From positions 1 to 24,614 of the forward strand of contig CAJGDC010000026.1 of the NCBI GenBank assembly GCA_904502005.1: 24,614 nucleotides of DNA, given 5' to 3'. The translations under genes and the position numbers were made by a program. This DNA is from an uncultured Alistipes sp. (lineage in GTDB: Bacteria > Bacteroidota > Bacteroidia > Bacteroidales > Rikenellaceae). The notes below the pieces were generated by a model. It did not search any database. It was not told the DNA's origin and was given only the letters and a program-made list of their open reading frames with translations. Shown in pieces: positions 13,715-22,172 of this stretch. Position 1 is the first letter of the stretch. Every line of letters starts with the position of its first letter.

Positions 13715-14698
13715 CTATCTCACCTCATCCTTACGTGGACGTCCGCGACGACGTGGAGCCTCAGTAACACCCGCACTCTTCTTTGCAGCAAGGCTCTGAC
13801 GCTGTGAACGCTCTACATTCTTCTTAACATCCTCGAGCGTCACCTCAAGCCCTAAGTGGCTACGACGACGGATTGTACGCGGTGTATCACCCAAGAACTT
13901 ACGGCAGAAGAGCGAGAAGTGGCCATGACTAGTAAAGCCATACTTCTTGATAATACTCTTAATAGGAATTGATGTATCATTAAGCAGCGCACCAATCTCT
14001 ACAGCACGATTCTGCTGCATCCACACATATGGAGTCTGGTCAAAGTGCTGACTAAAGAGCAGCTTGAAGTGCGAGAGGCTATGTCCGCACATCTTAGCCA
14101 GAGCCTCAACATTCTTGGCATGAGGGGCATTGTTGATAACAAGAGTTCGGAACGATAGATTGTTATTAAATAGGCTGTAGAATGTACGCAGGAAGACCTC
14201 GCGCGGATAGAAGTGGCGGAAGATTACAAACATCTCCTCCATCTTTGCTCTATGCATCATCTCCGTATTGACATTATTCTCAAGGAAGAAGACCACAGAG
14301 TCCACAAAACCAGCAAGTACACTCTGCATAGGCACTGCCGTAAACTTATAAGCGACCTTTGATACCTCAGCTGCAATAGAGCGATATGTATCACCCTCAC
14401 CTGTAAGGCTACCTGTTACAAAGCGCGCAATTAACAGAGAGCAATCCTCCTTAGCCTCAAAGGTATATGTATGAGAACGTGACAAAAACAGAGCATTTGA
14501 CTCACGCACATGGTAGTCTGTTCGCTCAACAGAAGAGACCTCGAAACTACCGCTTCTCAGGAAAACCAGATGATTAACATCATCCTGTTCAATAATTAAA
14601 GTTTTGCCGGCTTTAATAGTGCACAAATAAAATCCCGGCTCGGGCAATACTGAATTAGACGAGCAGGAAGTGGAACATAAATTGTTCGTCATTTTCAT
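13715..14698 (-). CDS. AraC-family regulator with C-terminal AT-hook
   Basis: A 327-residue transcription regulator. The N-terminal half is a cupin-like sensor (about 20-95); the AraC double helix-turn-helix spans about 195-280, with the second half SIIKKYGFTSHGHFSLFCRKFLGDTP being the classic AraC signature. After the DNA-binding domain comes a basic linker of about 45 residues, and the protein ends with RRRGRPRKDEVR, where RGRPRK (318-323) is a textbook AT-hook that binds the minor groove of AT-rich DNA. This combination is uncommon. It is transcribed away from a second AraC-type gene across a very AT-rich spacer, which may be its own target. ATG at 14698 and at 14692 are both possible. Confidence 0.88.
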   Translation of the reverse strand: MKMTNNLCSTSCSSNSVLPEPGFYLCTIKAGKTLIIEQDDVNHLVFLRSGSFEVSSVERTDYHVRESNALFLSRSHTYTFEAKEDCSLLIARFVTGSLTGEGDTYRSIAAEVSKVAYKFTAVPMQSVLAGFVDSVVFFLENNVNTEMMHRAKMEEMFVIFRHFYPREVFLRTFYSLFNNNLSFRTLVINNAPHAKNVEALAKMCGHSLSHFKLLFSQHFDQTPYVWMQQNRAVEIGALLNDTSIPIKSIIKKYGFTSHGHFSLFCRKFLGDTPRTIRRRSHLGLEVTLEDVKKNVERSQRQSLAAKKSAGVTEAPRRRGRPRKDEVR

Positions 14699-15006
14699 AT
14701 AAATAAAGTTTTGTTGTTAAGGAAATCATAGACTTCAAGAGCGCACTTCTTAAAAACTATCGTTTCCAAATACGAAATTAGTAACATTTTTTCATATAAA
14801 CAAATAAAAAAATAAAAAAAATGTGATACTTTTTTCACAAAACACTGTTTTTCAGCATATAACAACATTTGAAAAAATGAATATTTCCCTACTAAATTGG
14901 CGTTTATATACATTTTTTTGATTTTATTTCACAACTATCTTTTTGCTGTCTAATTTTCATTTTTTCTAAAAATAGAGTATCTTTGTTATCAAAATTGGAA
15001 GAGAAG
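14699..15006. other. AT-rich spacer between divergent AraC-type genes
   Basis: About 308 bases without a gene, with long A and T runs (for example 14800-14840 and 14880-14975). It holds the promoter of the rightward gene at its right end. No good promoter was found for the leftward gene, and no long inverted repeat was seen. Confidence 0.6.
14978..14985 (+). promoter_or_regulatory. -7 element of the rightward AraC-type gene
   Basis: TATCTTTG lies 21 bases before the ATG at 15007. The -33 position holds only TTTTC (14954-14958, 19 bases upstream). This element overlaps a possible TTG start at 14983, which therefore cannot be the real start. Confidence 0.55.
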
Positions 15007-15876
15007 ATGGGAGTTGCAAATATTCAAAAGGGGCTTATGGGTATCAAATTTGCCGAGCAAGAGCAGGTCGATGTCAAGGCTTTTCTCTTTAGAGGCGACA
15101 TATCTACAGCTTTACCTACAGATAACATCAGCGAGGGATTTATTCTTATTTGCCACGGCGGAACTGCCCTATTTAGCTACTCAGATAGACAGTTTACACT
15201 CCACGCTCGTGATATGATTACAATTTTTCCTGGGGACATCTACTCCTTAACAGATATTTCGACTGGCTTTACCGCCTCGTGGGTCAGTTTCTCTAAACAA
15301 ATTAAAGGGGTAGTACTACAGGATTTTCCAACATCATTTTACAGCCATATTGCAGGCAAGCCGATATACAATCTTTCAGATAACGAGCAGTACGACAGCA
15401 TTATGGAGTATCTAAAACTACTCCATAGGCGACTATCTGACCAGAACAATATCTGCCGTTACCAGATTACGTTCAACCTATTGTGCTCGCTAATGATGGA
15501 GGTTCTCAACATCGTAGCACATAATCTGCAAATCGAGCGTTCAGAACCTAAGCATCGCCAACAGATACTTGATGAATTCATCAGCCGAGTGAACTCAACC
15601 CCACGCTGCCGCGAGGTCGCCTACTTTGCACAACTGCTCGACATAGCCCCTAAACCACTCTCAGCAATAGTTGCTGACGGCACAGGTTTTACAGCTAAAG
15701 AGTATATTGAGCGTACCGCCATCGCCACTATTAAGCAACTACTATCTACCACAAGCCTTACAGTTAAAGAGATTGCCGAGCGACTCGACTATTCGGGAAG
15801 TGGGAACCTCTGCCGATTCTTCAAGACTAACACCGGAGTTACAATATCCGAGTTCAAGCAGAGCCTGAAGAGGTAA
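15007..15876 (+). CDS. AraC-family transcription regulator
   Basis: A 289-residue protein with an N-terminal cupin-like ligand domain (about 20-110) and a C-terminal AraC HTH. The last 50 residues (SLTVKEIAERLDYSGSGNLCRFFKTNTGVTISEFKQ, written here in part: KEIAERLDYSG and FFKTNTGVTISEF) are the second HTH and conserved F-K-x-x-x-G-x-x-P-x-x-F type end, with Ile in place of the usual Pro. I chose ATG 15007 because the TTG at 14983 lies inside the -7 promoter element. Target genes are unknown. The gene ends four bases before a hairpin shared with the convergent kinase gene. Confidence 0.85.
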   Translation: MGVANIQKGLMGIKFAEQEQVDVKAFLFRGDISTALPTDNISEGFILICHGGTALFSYSDRQFTLHARDMITIFPGDIYSLTDISTGFTASWVSFSKQIKGVVLQDFPTSFYSHIAGKPIYNLSDNEQYDSIMEYLKLLHRRLSDQNNICRYQITFNLLCSLMMEVLNIVAHNLQIERSEPKHRQQILDEFISRVNSTPRCREVAYFAQLLDIAPKPLSAIVADGTGFTAKEYIERTAIATIKQLLSTTSLTVKEIAERLDYSGSGNLCRFFKTNTGVTISEFKQSLKR

Positions 15877-15903
15877 AAAAATTGGAGCGCCACCGCGCCC
15901 CAA
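15875..15903 (-). terminator. Terminator after the nucleoside kinase gene
   Basis: A 9-bp GC-rich stem with one A-C mismatch (15882-15890 with 15895-15903) and loop CACC runs into seven T residues on the minus strand. It begins three bases after the kinase stop. For the convergent AraC gene there is no T-run, so it probably works leftward only. Confidence 0.75.
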
Positions 15904-15906
15904 CTA

Positions 15907-17577
15907 TTAGTACTTGAAACTACTTCCACCGACAAACTCTCGTAGTACCGAATCAAGCGGTATCTCATCTGTAGATATTGGAGTGAAATTATCAAGGAAA
16001 TGCAATAGGCGATGTGCCTCACCATACTCTGGAACAGTATCCGGAATTTCTCGCAAAATTGGCTCCACGATTGGTCGCAGCACGCCCAGCTCATAGAATA
16101 ATGAGGTGTTAACCATAATATCGGCATTCTCTTGATATGGGAATATGTGTCTCTCCTCACCTCGGCGCACACTTGGCCAGCGGGCAATAGTATCGTAGGC
16201 GTTATTTCCACGAGTACGATAGTCACGCGTAATGCGGCGCAGAAGGCGATTATCCGTAGTCTGTATACGAGTTGTATTATCCAGCGCCACAGAGGTGAAA
16301 CATGAGAGGTAGACCTTAAACTTCAGTCGCTCCTCAAGCGCAGGGGTAAGATTTGGATTTAACGCATGAATACCCTCCATAATGAGCACTGAGCGGTCAT
16401 CCAACTTCAACGGCTGCTCATGCCACTGGCGGGTGCCGGTGATAAAGTCATAGCGAGGTATCTCAACACTCTGACCATCTATAAGTCGCTTAAGGTCATC
16501 ATTCAGGCGAGCTAAATCAAGTGCCTCAAGAGCCTCATAGTCGTAATCCCCATTCTCATCCTTAGGTGTATCCTCACGGTTTACAAAATAGTCATCCAGC
16601 GATATAAGTACAGGATGTAGACCCAGCACTCGCAACTGCACACCTATTCGCTTTGCCGAGGTAGTCTTACCACTTGACGACGGACCAGAGATAAGCACCA
16701 CCTTAGCCCCACGCTCATGGTTTGCTTGGTAAATTCTGTCGGCTATTCGTGAAAACTGCCTACCATGCACAGCCTCTGCTATTTTTATCAACTCGCTGGT
16801 ATCACCCTGCTGTATACGGCTATTTAGCTCTCCCACCGTTGCTACGCCGACAACATCCATCCACTCATGGAATTGGTGGAACAGCCCCGCCATCTTCTCC
16901 GCCTTTGGCACAGAGCCTAAGTACAGCGGATTTGTACGGTCAGGCAGGACAACTAAAAAGCCCTCATTATATGGCACAATGGCAAAATTATCTATATAAC
17001 CACTTGACGAAGCGAGCGCACCAAAGAAATAGCCCACCGTCTGCCCCATATAATATATATTATTGTACAGCTTTGGGCGTGAACGCAGAAGTGTCGCCTT
17101 GTCTGGATAGCCCGCCGCTTCAAGTTTGGCAAGAATATCGGTCGTAGGCTCTTTTTTGCGCTCTATAGGTATATTTTGCGCTGCAATTTCACGCACAGCT
17201 TTCTCAATTTGTTCACACTGAGGCTCTGTAAATCCATCTTTACCCTCTATTTCGCAGTATAATCCAGAGCCAACAGAGTGGCGAACATGGAACTCTCCTT
17301 CAGGATATAACTCCGCCATAACCCTCTGCAACAGAAAGGTTATGGTTCGCTGATAAACACGATGACCTTCAGGATGAGAAATATCAATAAATCTAACAGA
17401 AATTGGGGCATGAATACGATAATTAAGCTCCTTAATACGATTATTCACATACGCTGCAAGCACAGTATAATTGAGCTTAAGCTCCACGCTCTTTGATAGC
17501 TCCAACAAAGAGGTACCCAACGGCACATCGACATAAGATGCGCTATTCTGACAATAAACTCTGATAAGGTTTTCCAT
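15907..17577 (-). CDS. Nucleoside (uridine-type) kinase with N-terminal TGS domain
   Basis: A 556-residue protein of the Bacteroidota nucleoside kinase type: an N-terminal TGS-like domain (about 1-65) and a threonyl-tRNA-synthetase-like second domain (about 65-190) are followed by a uridine-kinase/phosphoribulokinase domain (about 285-500). Walker A is GPSSSGKTT at 298-306; SLDDYF and an IMEGIHALNP strand are the expected substrate and Walker B-like segments. It transfers phosphate from ATP to a nucleoside in salvage; the exact nucleoside cannot be told. It is cytoplasmic. The start at 17577 gives a natural TGS N-terminus. Single gene with its own promoter (17600-17630) and terminator. Confidence 0.88.
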   Translation of the reverse strand: MENLIRVYCQNSASYVDVPLGTSLLELSKSVELKLNYTVLAAYVNNRIKELNYRIHAPISVRFIDISHPEGHRVYQRTITFLLQRVMAELYPEGEFHVRHSVGSGLYCEIEGKDGFTEPQCEQIEKAVREIAAQNIPIERKKEPTTDILAKLEAAGYPDKATLLRSRPKLYNNIYYMGQTVGYFFGALASSSGYIDNFAIVPYNEGFLVVLPDRTNPLYLGSVPKAEKMAGLFHQFHEWMDVVGVATVGELNSRIQQGDTSELIKIAEAVHGRQFSRIADRIYQANHERGAKVVLISGPSSSGKTTSAKRIGVQLRVLGLHPVLISLDDYFVNREDTPKDENGDYDYEALEALDLARLNDDLKRLIDGQSVEIPRYDFITGTRQWHEQPLKLDDRSVLIMEGIHALNPNLTPALEERLKFKVYLSCFTSVALDNTTRIQTTDNRLLRRITRDYRTRGNNAYDTIARWPSVRRGEERHIFPYQENADIMVNTSLFYELGVLRPIVEPILREIPDTVPEYGEAHRLLHFLDNFTPISTDEIPLDSVLREFVGGSSFKY

Positions 17578-17599
17578 ATCTTCTAAATCTTTATCCCTT

Positions 17600-17630
17600 C
17601 AAAGGTAATAAATCTCATTGACAATTCAAA
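17600..17630 (-). promoter_or_regulatory. Promoter of the nucleoside kinase gene
   Basis: On the minus strand TACCTTTG (17600-17607) follows TTTG (17627-17630) with 19 bases between, a full match to the Bacteroidota consensus. Confidence 0.75.
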
Positions 17631-17711
17631 ATCGCCAAATCAATAAATGGCAGATAACCACAAAAATACCACCAAAACACCAGATAATAGATATAATTAG
17701 AAATCAAAGAT

Positions 17712-17742
17712 TTTGCATCTTTGCTAATTATCGCTATATTTG
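17712..17742 (+). promoter_or_regulatory. Promoter of the GH78 gene
   Basis: TTTG (17712-17715) and TATATTTG (17735-17742) are separated by exactly 19 bases. The leader to the ATG is about 35 bases. It is divergent from the kinase promoter in the same 207-base gap. Confidence 0.8.
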
Positions 17743-17784
17743 TGGAGCACAACACGAAAATAACCTATAAACCTAATCAATATT

Positions 17785-20355
17785 ATGAAGTTAACATCAA
17801 TTTTGAAAAGTTCTATCATTGCAACTGCACTGCTACTTGTTGCAAGTTGTAACTCATCCGTTGAGCGCGTTGGTGTGCGCACTGATGCCCTCGACGACAC
17901 CGCTTGGCAGAGCTCAAAATGGATCTCTGTTGTCGATGCTCCAGTTGTAACCAAAAAGGGCGCTAGACGTGCTGCTGATGGCGCAAATTGGTTCTTAACA
18001 ACGATAAAGAATGAGCAGGCTGTCACCTCAGCAAAGTGGATGGCAACATCGCTTGGTGTTCACGAAATCTATGTTAATGGCAAGCCTGTGGGCAACGAGT
18101 TCCTCAAGCCAGGCTTTACACACCGTGAGAAGCGACGCAACTCATTTACATACGACGTAACCGAGGCATTCAACCTTGCCGCTGGTGGCGAAAACACCCT
18201 TGCGGCTCAGGTTACTCCAGGTTGGTGGGCTGATTATATCATTACCCCATCTCGTTTCAACGGCCTCTTTGGTAAAAAGTGCGCCTTCAGAGCAGTCCTT
18301 GAGCTTACATTTGCCGACGGCACAACCAAACTCTACGGTACAGACTTGGAGAATTGGAAGGCTGGCATTGCCGGTCCTGTAAAGCATGCCGCCATCTTTG
18401 ACGGCGAGGAGTACGACGCTCGCGAACCTCTTGGATTCCAAACACCAGAGAAGCTATCCACACCAGAGGAGAATCTTGAGTTCACAGGCGATATTATCCC
18501 TGCAAATGGTGCCGAAATCTATCTGCGCGAAGACCTTACACTCTCTCCAGTAGAGTCTTATATCTGGAAGTATGCAGAGAATAGCAACGAGTGGGAGTAT
18601 GGCAAGGTGGTTATCGACCGCAAGTATGAGCCAGGTAAGACAATAACCCTCAACCCGGGCGAGACCCTTGTTGTTGACTTCGGTCAGAACTGCGCTGCCA
18701 TTCCAGAGTTTACATTCAAGGCTGCAGAGGGTACAATCCTCACCTGTCTTCCTGCCGAGATGCTCAACGATGGCAATGGTGCCAAGAGCCGTGGTATGGA
18801 TGGTCCTGAGGGTAGCGTATACCGCACCAATCTCCGTATAGCAGATTTAGGCATGATACTAAAGTATACATTTGCAGAGCAGTGTGGCTATGTGACTTAT
18901 CATCCAACTTGCACCTTCTATGGCTACCGTTATATCTCCGTAACAGCTACAGAGAAGGTTACAATCAAGAGCATCAAGTCTATCCCTGTAACCTCAATTA
19001 CAAAGCAGATGGAGAGTGGTACAATCACCACAGGCAACGAGCTTATCAACAAACTCATCTCTAACACCTATTGGGGTCAGCTCTCAAACTACCTCTCAGT
19101 ACCTACAGACTGCCCACAGCGCAATGAGCGTATGGGTTGGACCGCAGATACACAGGTTTATGCTGAGACCGGCTCATTCTTTGCTAATACAGCTCAGTTC
19201 TTCCACAAGTGGATGGGCGATATGCGTGACAGCCAGAATGAACTTGGTGGTTTCCCTGGCGTAGCCCCTAATGCACACTATGGCACAGAGTATATGCGTC
19301 TTGGTTGGGCAGATGCGGGTGTTATCGTTCCTTGGATTGTTTGGAAGCAGTTTGGTGATACTGCAATTATTGACGAGAACTGGGACTCTATGGTTCTCTA
19401 TATGAAGCATGTAGACGATACTAAGTACGACCATGAAGTGCTCAAGAAGGAGAATGGCAATAGACAGTATGCCGACTGGCTTAGCTACGAGCCGATGGAG
19501 AGCCACAGCAAGTCGTACTTCATCAAGGGCACAAAAGATATTGATCCTGATGCTTTGGGCTACTGGAACTTCCTCAGCGCATCCTATTGGGCTATTGATG
19601 CTGCAATGATGGCCGACATGGCAAAGGCAACTGGTCGCGACGCTGCACCGTATATCCAAATGAATCAGCGTGCAAAGAACTACATTAAGAGATCGTTCCT
19701 CAAGGCTGATGGCACATTTAAGACCGCTATTCTCAACACTATGCAGACCCCTGCACTCTTCGCACTCAAGGTTGGTATTGTTGAGGGTAAGGCTAAGGAG
19801 GATATGATTGCTCGCCTCCGTCAGAACTTCAAGGAGCATGACAACTGCCTACAGACTGGATTCCTCGGCACATCAATCCTTATGTCTACCCTTACTGAGA
19901 ATGGCATGGTTGATATCGCCTACGAGCTCCTCTTCCAGCGCAAAAACCCAAGCTGGCTATACTCTGTAGATAATGGCGCAACCACTATTTGGGAGCGCTG
20001 GAATAGCTATACCCTTGAGGATGGTATGCACAAGAAGAGTATGAACAGCTTCAACCACTATGCCTACGGTTGCGTATGCGAGTGGATTTGGGAGGTAGCT
20101 GCAGGTATCTCATCCGTTGTTGAGCATCCAGGTTTCAAGCACATTGTTATGGCTCCAATTCCGGATAAACGACTCGGTTATGTCAAGGCTGAGTACAACT
20201 CGGCTGCTGGACTTATCAAGAGCGCTTGGAGATATGAGGGCGAGCAGTGGATTTGGGACTTCACAATCCCTGAGGGCACAACTGCTACAGTTACTGTTCC
20301 TGGTGAGGATTGCTCTCAAATCTATCAGAGTGGTACATATACTATCACCAGATAG
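17785..20355 (+). CDS. Alpha-L-rhamnosidase-like lipoprotein (GH78)
   Basis: An 856-residue predicted lipoprotein (lipobox VASC, Cys22) of the GH78 type, which releases L-rhamnose from polysaccharides or glycosides. N-terminal beta domains (about 40-410) precede an (alpha/alpha)6 barrel. The family landmark TDCPQRNERMGWTAD is at 441-455, with the acidic residues Asp442, Glu448 and Asp455; many relatives have Asp where Asn447 stands. TTIWERW (733-739, Glu737) and SFNHYAYG (755-762, His758) mark the other side of the active site, and a C-terminal beta domain follows. So the enzyme looks active. Surface lipoprotein placement is inferred. No SusC/SusD-like transporter is nearby, so it is not part of a visible polysaccharide utilisation locus. 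Confidence 0.9.
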   Translation: MKLTSILKSSIIATALLLVASCNSSVERVGVRTDALDDTAWQSSKWISVVDAPVVTKKGARRAADGANWFLTTIKNEQAVTSAKWMATSLGVHEIYVNGKPVGNEFLKPGFTHREKRRNSFTYDVTEAFNLAAGGENTLAAQVTPGWWADYIITPSRFNGLFGKKCAFRAVLELTFADGTTKLYGTDLENWKAGIAGPVKHAAIFDGEEYDAREPLGFQTPEKLSTPEENLEFTGDIIPANGAEIYLREDLTLSPVESYIWKYAENSNEWEYGKVVIDRKYEPGKTITLNPGETLVVDFGQNCAAIPEFTFKAAEGTILTCLPAEMLNDGNGAKSRGMDGPEGSVYRTNLRIADLGMILKYTFAEQCGYVTYHPTCTFYGYRYISVTATEKVTIKSIKSIPVTSITKQMESGTITTGNELINKLISNTYWGQLSNYLSVPTDCPQRNERMGWTADTQVYAETGSFFANTAQFFHKWMGDMRDSQNELGGFPGVAPNAHYGTEYMRLGWADAGVIVPWIVWKQFGDTAIIDENWDSMVLYMKHVDDTKYDHEVLKKENGNRQYADWLSYEPMESHSKSYFIKGTKDIDPDALGYWNFLSASYWAIDAAMMADMAKATGRDAAPYIQMNQRAKNYIKRSFLKADGTFKTAILNTMQTPALFALKVGIVEGKAKEDMIARLRQNFKEHDNCLQTGFLGTSILMSTLTENGMVDIAYELLFQRKNPSWLYSVDNGATTIWERWNSYTLEDGMHKKSMNSFNHYAYGCVCEWIWEVAAGISSVVEHPGFKHIVMAPIPDKRLGYVKAEYNSAAGLIKSAWRYEGEQWIWDFTIPEGTTATVTVPGEDCSQIYQSGTYTITR

Positions 20356-20377
20356 CCACAATATAATTATTAAACAG

Positions 20378-20413
20378 CGAGGATATCCATTTTACTGGGT
20401 ATCCTCGTTTGTT
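20378..20413 (+). terminator. Terminator after the GH78 gene
   Basis: An 11-bp stem with one G-T pair (20378-20388 with 20397-20407) and an 8-base loop is followed by TTTGTT. It starts 23 bases after the GH78 stop. Its T-rich tail contains the -33 element of the next promoter. Confidence 0.8.
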
Positions 20414-20438
20414 ATTGAATAATTTATTACTACCTTTG
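20408..20438 (+). promoter_or_regulatory. Promoter of the metallophosphatase gene
   Basis: TTTG (20408-20411) and TACCTTTG (20431-20438) are exactly 19 bases apart. The ATG follows 25 bases after the -7 element. Confidence 0.75.
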
Positions 20439-20463
20439 TCGTGAACCATAATATTTTAACAAG

Positions 20464-21888
20464 ATGAAAAAACTTATATCTGTCATCGTTTTTATCGTAG
20501 CATTCGCCAGCATACTCTTCTATCGTTCAACACTTCGTGAGCGCGAGGTTGTCATTCTATCTACTAACGACATCCACGCCGTTATCGACCACTTCCCAGA
20601 GCTTGTTACAGCAGTAAACCTCTGCCGTGACACCGTAGCGACACTTTTAGTAGATAGTGGCGACCGTTGGACCGGCAACGCATTTATCGACAGAACCGAG
20701 GGCCGACTGCCTATAATTGAGCTGATGAACCACGTAGGCTATGACGTTGCCACGTTGGGCAACCATGAGTTTGACAAGGGCCCAGCTCTACTACAAGGGG
20801 CAATAGAGTATGCCAACTTCCCTATCTTGTGTGCCAACATGCAGAGCAACACCAACTCACTCACCACCCTACCTGGCTCAATAACCCTCAAGACTCGCAA
20901 CGGAGTTAAATGTTTTATTACAGGCGTTGTTACAAACTACGACAATGGTCATCCAGAGGGTAGCGACGAGGTCTTTGCCGACCTTAACTTCTCCGACCCT
21001 ATGGAGGCTGCAAAGAGCGAGCTTAAGCAACATCGCGCAGATGCATCTATCTCTATCCTCCTCTCACATATGGGCGACAAGAAGGATATGGAGTTTGCCG
21101 CTAAGGGTGAAAATTATAACATCATCCTGGGCGGACATACCCACACCATCACAGACACCATTGTTGGCAACACCACCATCGGCCAAACAGGACGTTTTCT
21201 CAAACGCCTCGGTGCCACCCATATCCGCATGAAGGGCAATAAGATTACATCTGTTGAGTATCGCAATATCCCTCTTGAGGGCTACACTAAGGATAGCGCA
21301 ACCATTCAGATTGTAAATCGCATAGAGAACGACCCTGTTCTCGGTGCCGCTGTTGGCTCACTCGCCGCACCTATAACCCACACCGGCTTTGCCAATATGA
21401 TTACCAAGTGTATCGCCGAGGCGACAAACTCTCAAATTGGATTCTATCACTATGGCGGCATACGACTACCACACCACGATGCCGGCAATATCAAGTTGGC
21501 AACACTCTACAACCTTGAACCGTTTGCGTCAAAAATTCATACAATTATCATGACCCCTCAACAGATGCGCACCATGATAATCACCAAATTTAACGACACA
21601 AAAAATAGCAAGGAGTCTCACCGAGTAGACCTCTTTAGTACCACTCCATATGAAATTATCATCGACCAAAATGGCGAAGCTGTCGATGTGCGCTTCCCAA
21701 ATCTACGCGAAAATCGTAAATATAGCGTCGCAATTTCTGATTATGTCGGCAAAAAGTACGAATCAATCTGTGGCGAAAAACACACCATGCACGATATCCT
21801 TGTCGTCGATGAGTTGCTTAAGCTGCTTAGCAACCAAAAACAGACCCCAGTTGACAACACTGCATACCAAAAAATCTCTAAATTTTAA
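20464..21888 (+). CDS. 5'-nucleotidase-type metallophosphatase, exported
   Basis: A 474-residue protein of the UshA / bacterial 5'-nucleotidase family. The N-terminal hydrophobic segment (about 3-20) is a signal peptide or membrane anchor without a lipobox. Metallophosphatase ligands are all visible: Asp36-x-His38, Asp67 in DSGDRW, Asn100-His101 in GNHEFD, His202, and His225/His227 in GGHTH. The second half (about 300-450) matches the 5'-nucleotidase C-terminal substrate domain, with a PYEIIIDQNGEAVD type segment. It probably dephosphorylates nucleotides outside the cytoplasm; the preferred substrate is unknown. Its own promoter, and a terminator in front, separate it from the GH78 gene. Confidence 0.88.
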   Translation: MKKLISVIVFIVAFASILFYRSTLREREVVILSTNDIHAVIDHFPELVTAVNLCRDTVATLLVDSGDRWTGNAFIDRTEGRLPIIELMNHVGYDVATLGNHEFDKGPALLQGAIEYANFPILCANMQSNTNSLTTLPGSITLKTRNGVKCFITGVVTNYDNGHPEGSDEVFADLNFSDPMEAAKSELKQHRADASISILLSHMGDKKDMEFAAKGENYNIILGGHTHTITDTIVGNTTIGQTGRFLKRLGATHIRMKGNKITSVEYRNIPLEGYTKDSATIQIVNRIENDPVLGAAVGSLAAPITHTGFANMITKCIAEATNSQIGFYHYGGIRLPHHDAGNIKLATLYNLEPFASKIHTIIMTPQQMRTMIITKFNDTKNSKESHRVDLFSTTPYEIIIDQNGEAVDVRFPNLRENRKYSVAISDYVGKKYESICGEKHTMHDILVVDELLKLLSNQKQTPVDNTAYQKISKF

Positions 21889-21962
21889 TACACTGATAAT
21901 CAACCAATTGAAGAAAAAACCTAAAAAATCTTAAAAAAAAGTTAAAATTTTTCACAAAAATA

Positions 21963-21994
21963 TTTGCACATAAAAAATATTTGCCCTATCTTTG
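21963..21994 (+). promoter_or_regulatory. Promoter of tRNA-Gly
   Basis: TTTG (21963-21966) and TATCTTTG (21987-21994) are 20 bases apart. Transcription should begin near 22000, giving a leader of about 50 bases. The upstream stretch 21890-21960 is AT-rich and shows no gene. Confidence 0.75.
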
Positions 21995-21997
21995 CAC

Positions 21998-22023
21998 TCG
22001 CAATCAGGAAATAATGGTTGCGA
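21998..22023 (+). other. Hairpin at the 5' end of the tRNA-Gly precursor
   Basis: TCGCAATC (21998-22005) pairs with GGTTGCGA (22016-22023), 8 bp with one G-T pair and a 10-base loop, right where the transcript should begin. Further on, GGAGCGGAA (22033-22041) is complementary to the tRNA 3' end (22116-22124). Confidence 0.45.
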
Positions 22024-22049
22024 CATAATTCCGGAGCGGAAGTCTACAT

Positions 22050-22122
22050 GCGGAAATAGCTCAGTTGGTAGAGCACAACCTTGCCAAGGTTGGGGTCGCG
22101 AGTTCGAGTCTCGTTTTCCGCT
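22050..22122 (+). tRNA. tRNA-Gly (anticodon GCC)
   Basis: A 73-base cloverleaf: acceptor stem GCGGAAA with TTTCCGC, D-arm with AGCTCAGTTGGTAGAGC, anticodon stem CAACC/GGTTG around the loop TTGCCAA (anticodon GCC), and a T-arm with GTTCGAGTC. The discriminator is T22122, and CCA follows in the DNA (22123-22125). The gene looks intact. It lies in the same orientation as, and just before, an integrase gene, so its 3' part or anticodon arm is the probable attachment site of a mobile element. Confidence 0.96.
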
Positions 22123-22137
22123 CCAAGAAACAAAGAA

Positions 22138-22168
22138 AACCCCTTACAGACATCTGTGAGGGGTTTTT
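22138..22168 (+). terminator. Terminator after tRNA-Gly
   Basis: A 12- to 13-bp stem with one mismatch-like G-T pair (22138-22150 with 22153-22165) ends in five T residues. It lies 13 bases after the encoded CCA. Confidence 0.88.
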
Positions 22169-22172
22169 GCTT

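Noticed and set aside
14983..15006. Upstream TTG start for the rightward AraC-type gene
   Set aside because: The TTG is part of the TATCTTTG promoter element, so it cannot be in the transcript made from it; ATG 15007 is preferred.
19174..19839. 221-codon open frame on the minus strand
   Set aside because: It is antisense to the GH78 catalytic region; the sense frame has clear family motifs.
20355..20464. GH78 and metallophosphatase genes as one operon
   Set aside because: A terminator hairpin at 20378-20413 and a full consensus promoter at 20408-20438 separate them.
22000..22049. A second, degenerate tRNA before tRNA-Gly
   Set aside because: Only a hairpin and a 9-base complement to the tRNA end are visible; no D-, anticodon or T-arm can be drawn.
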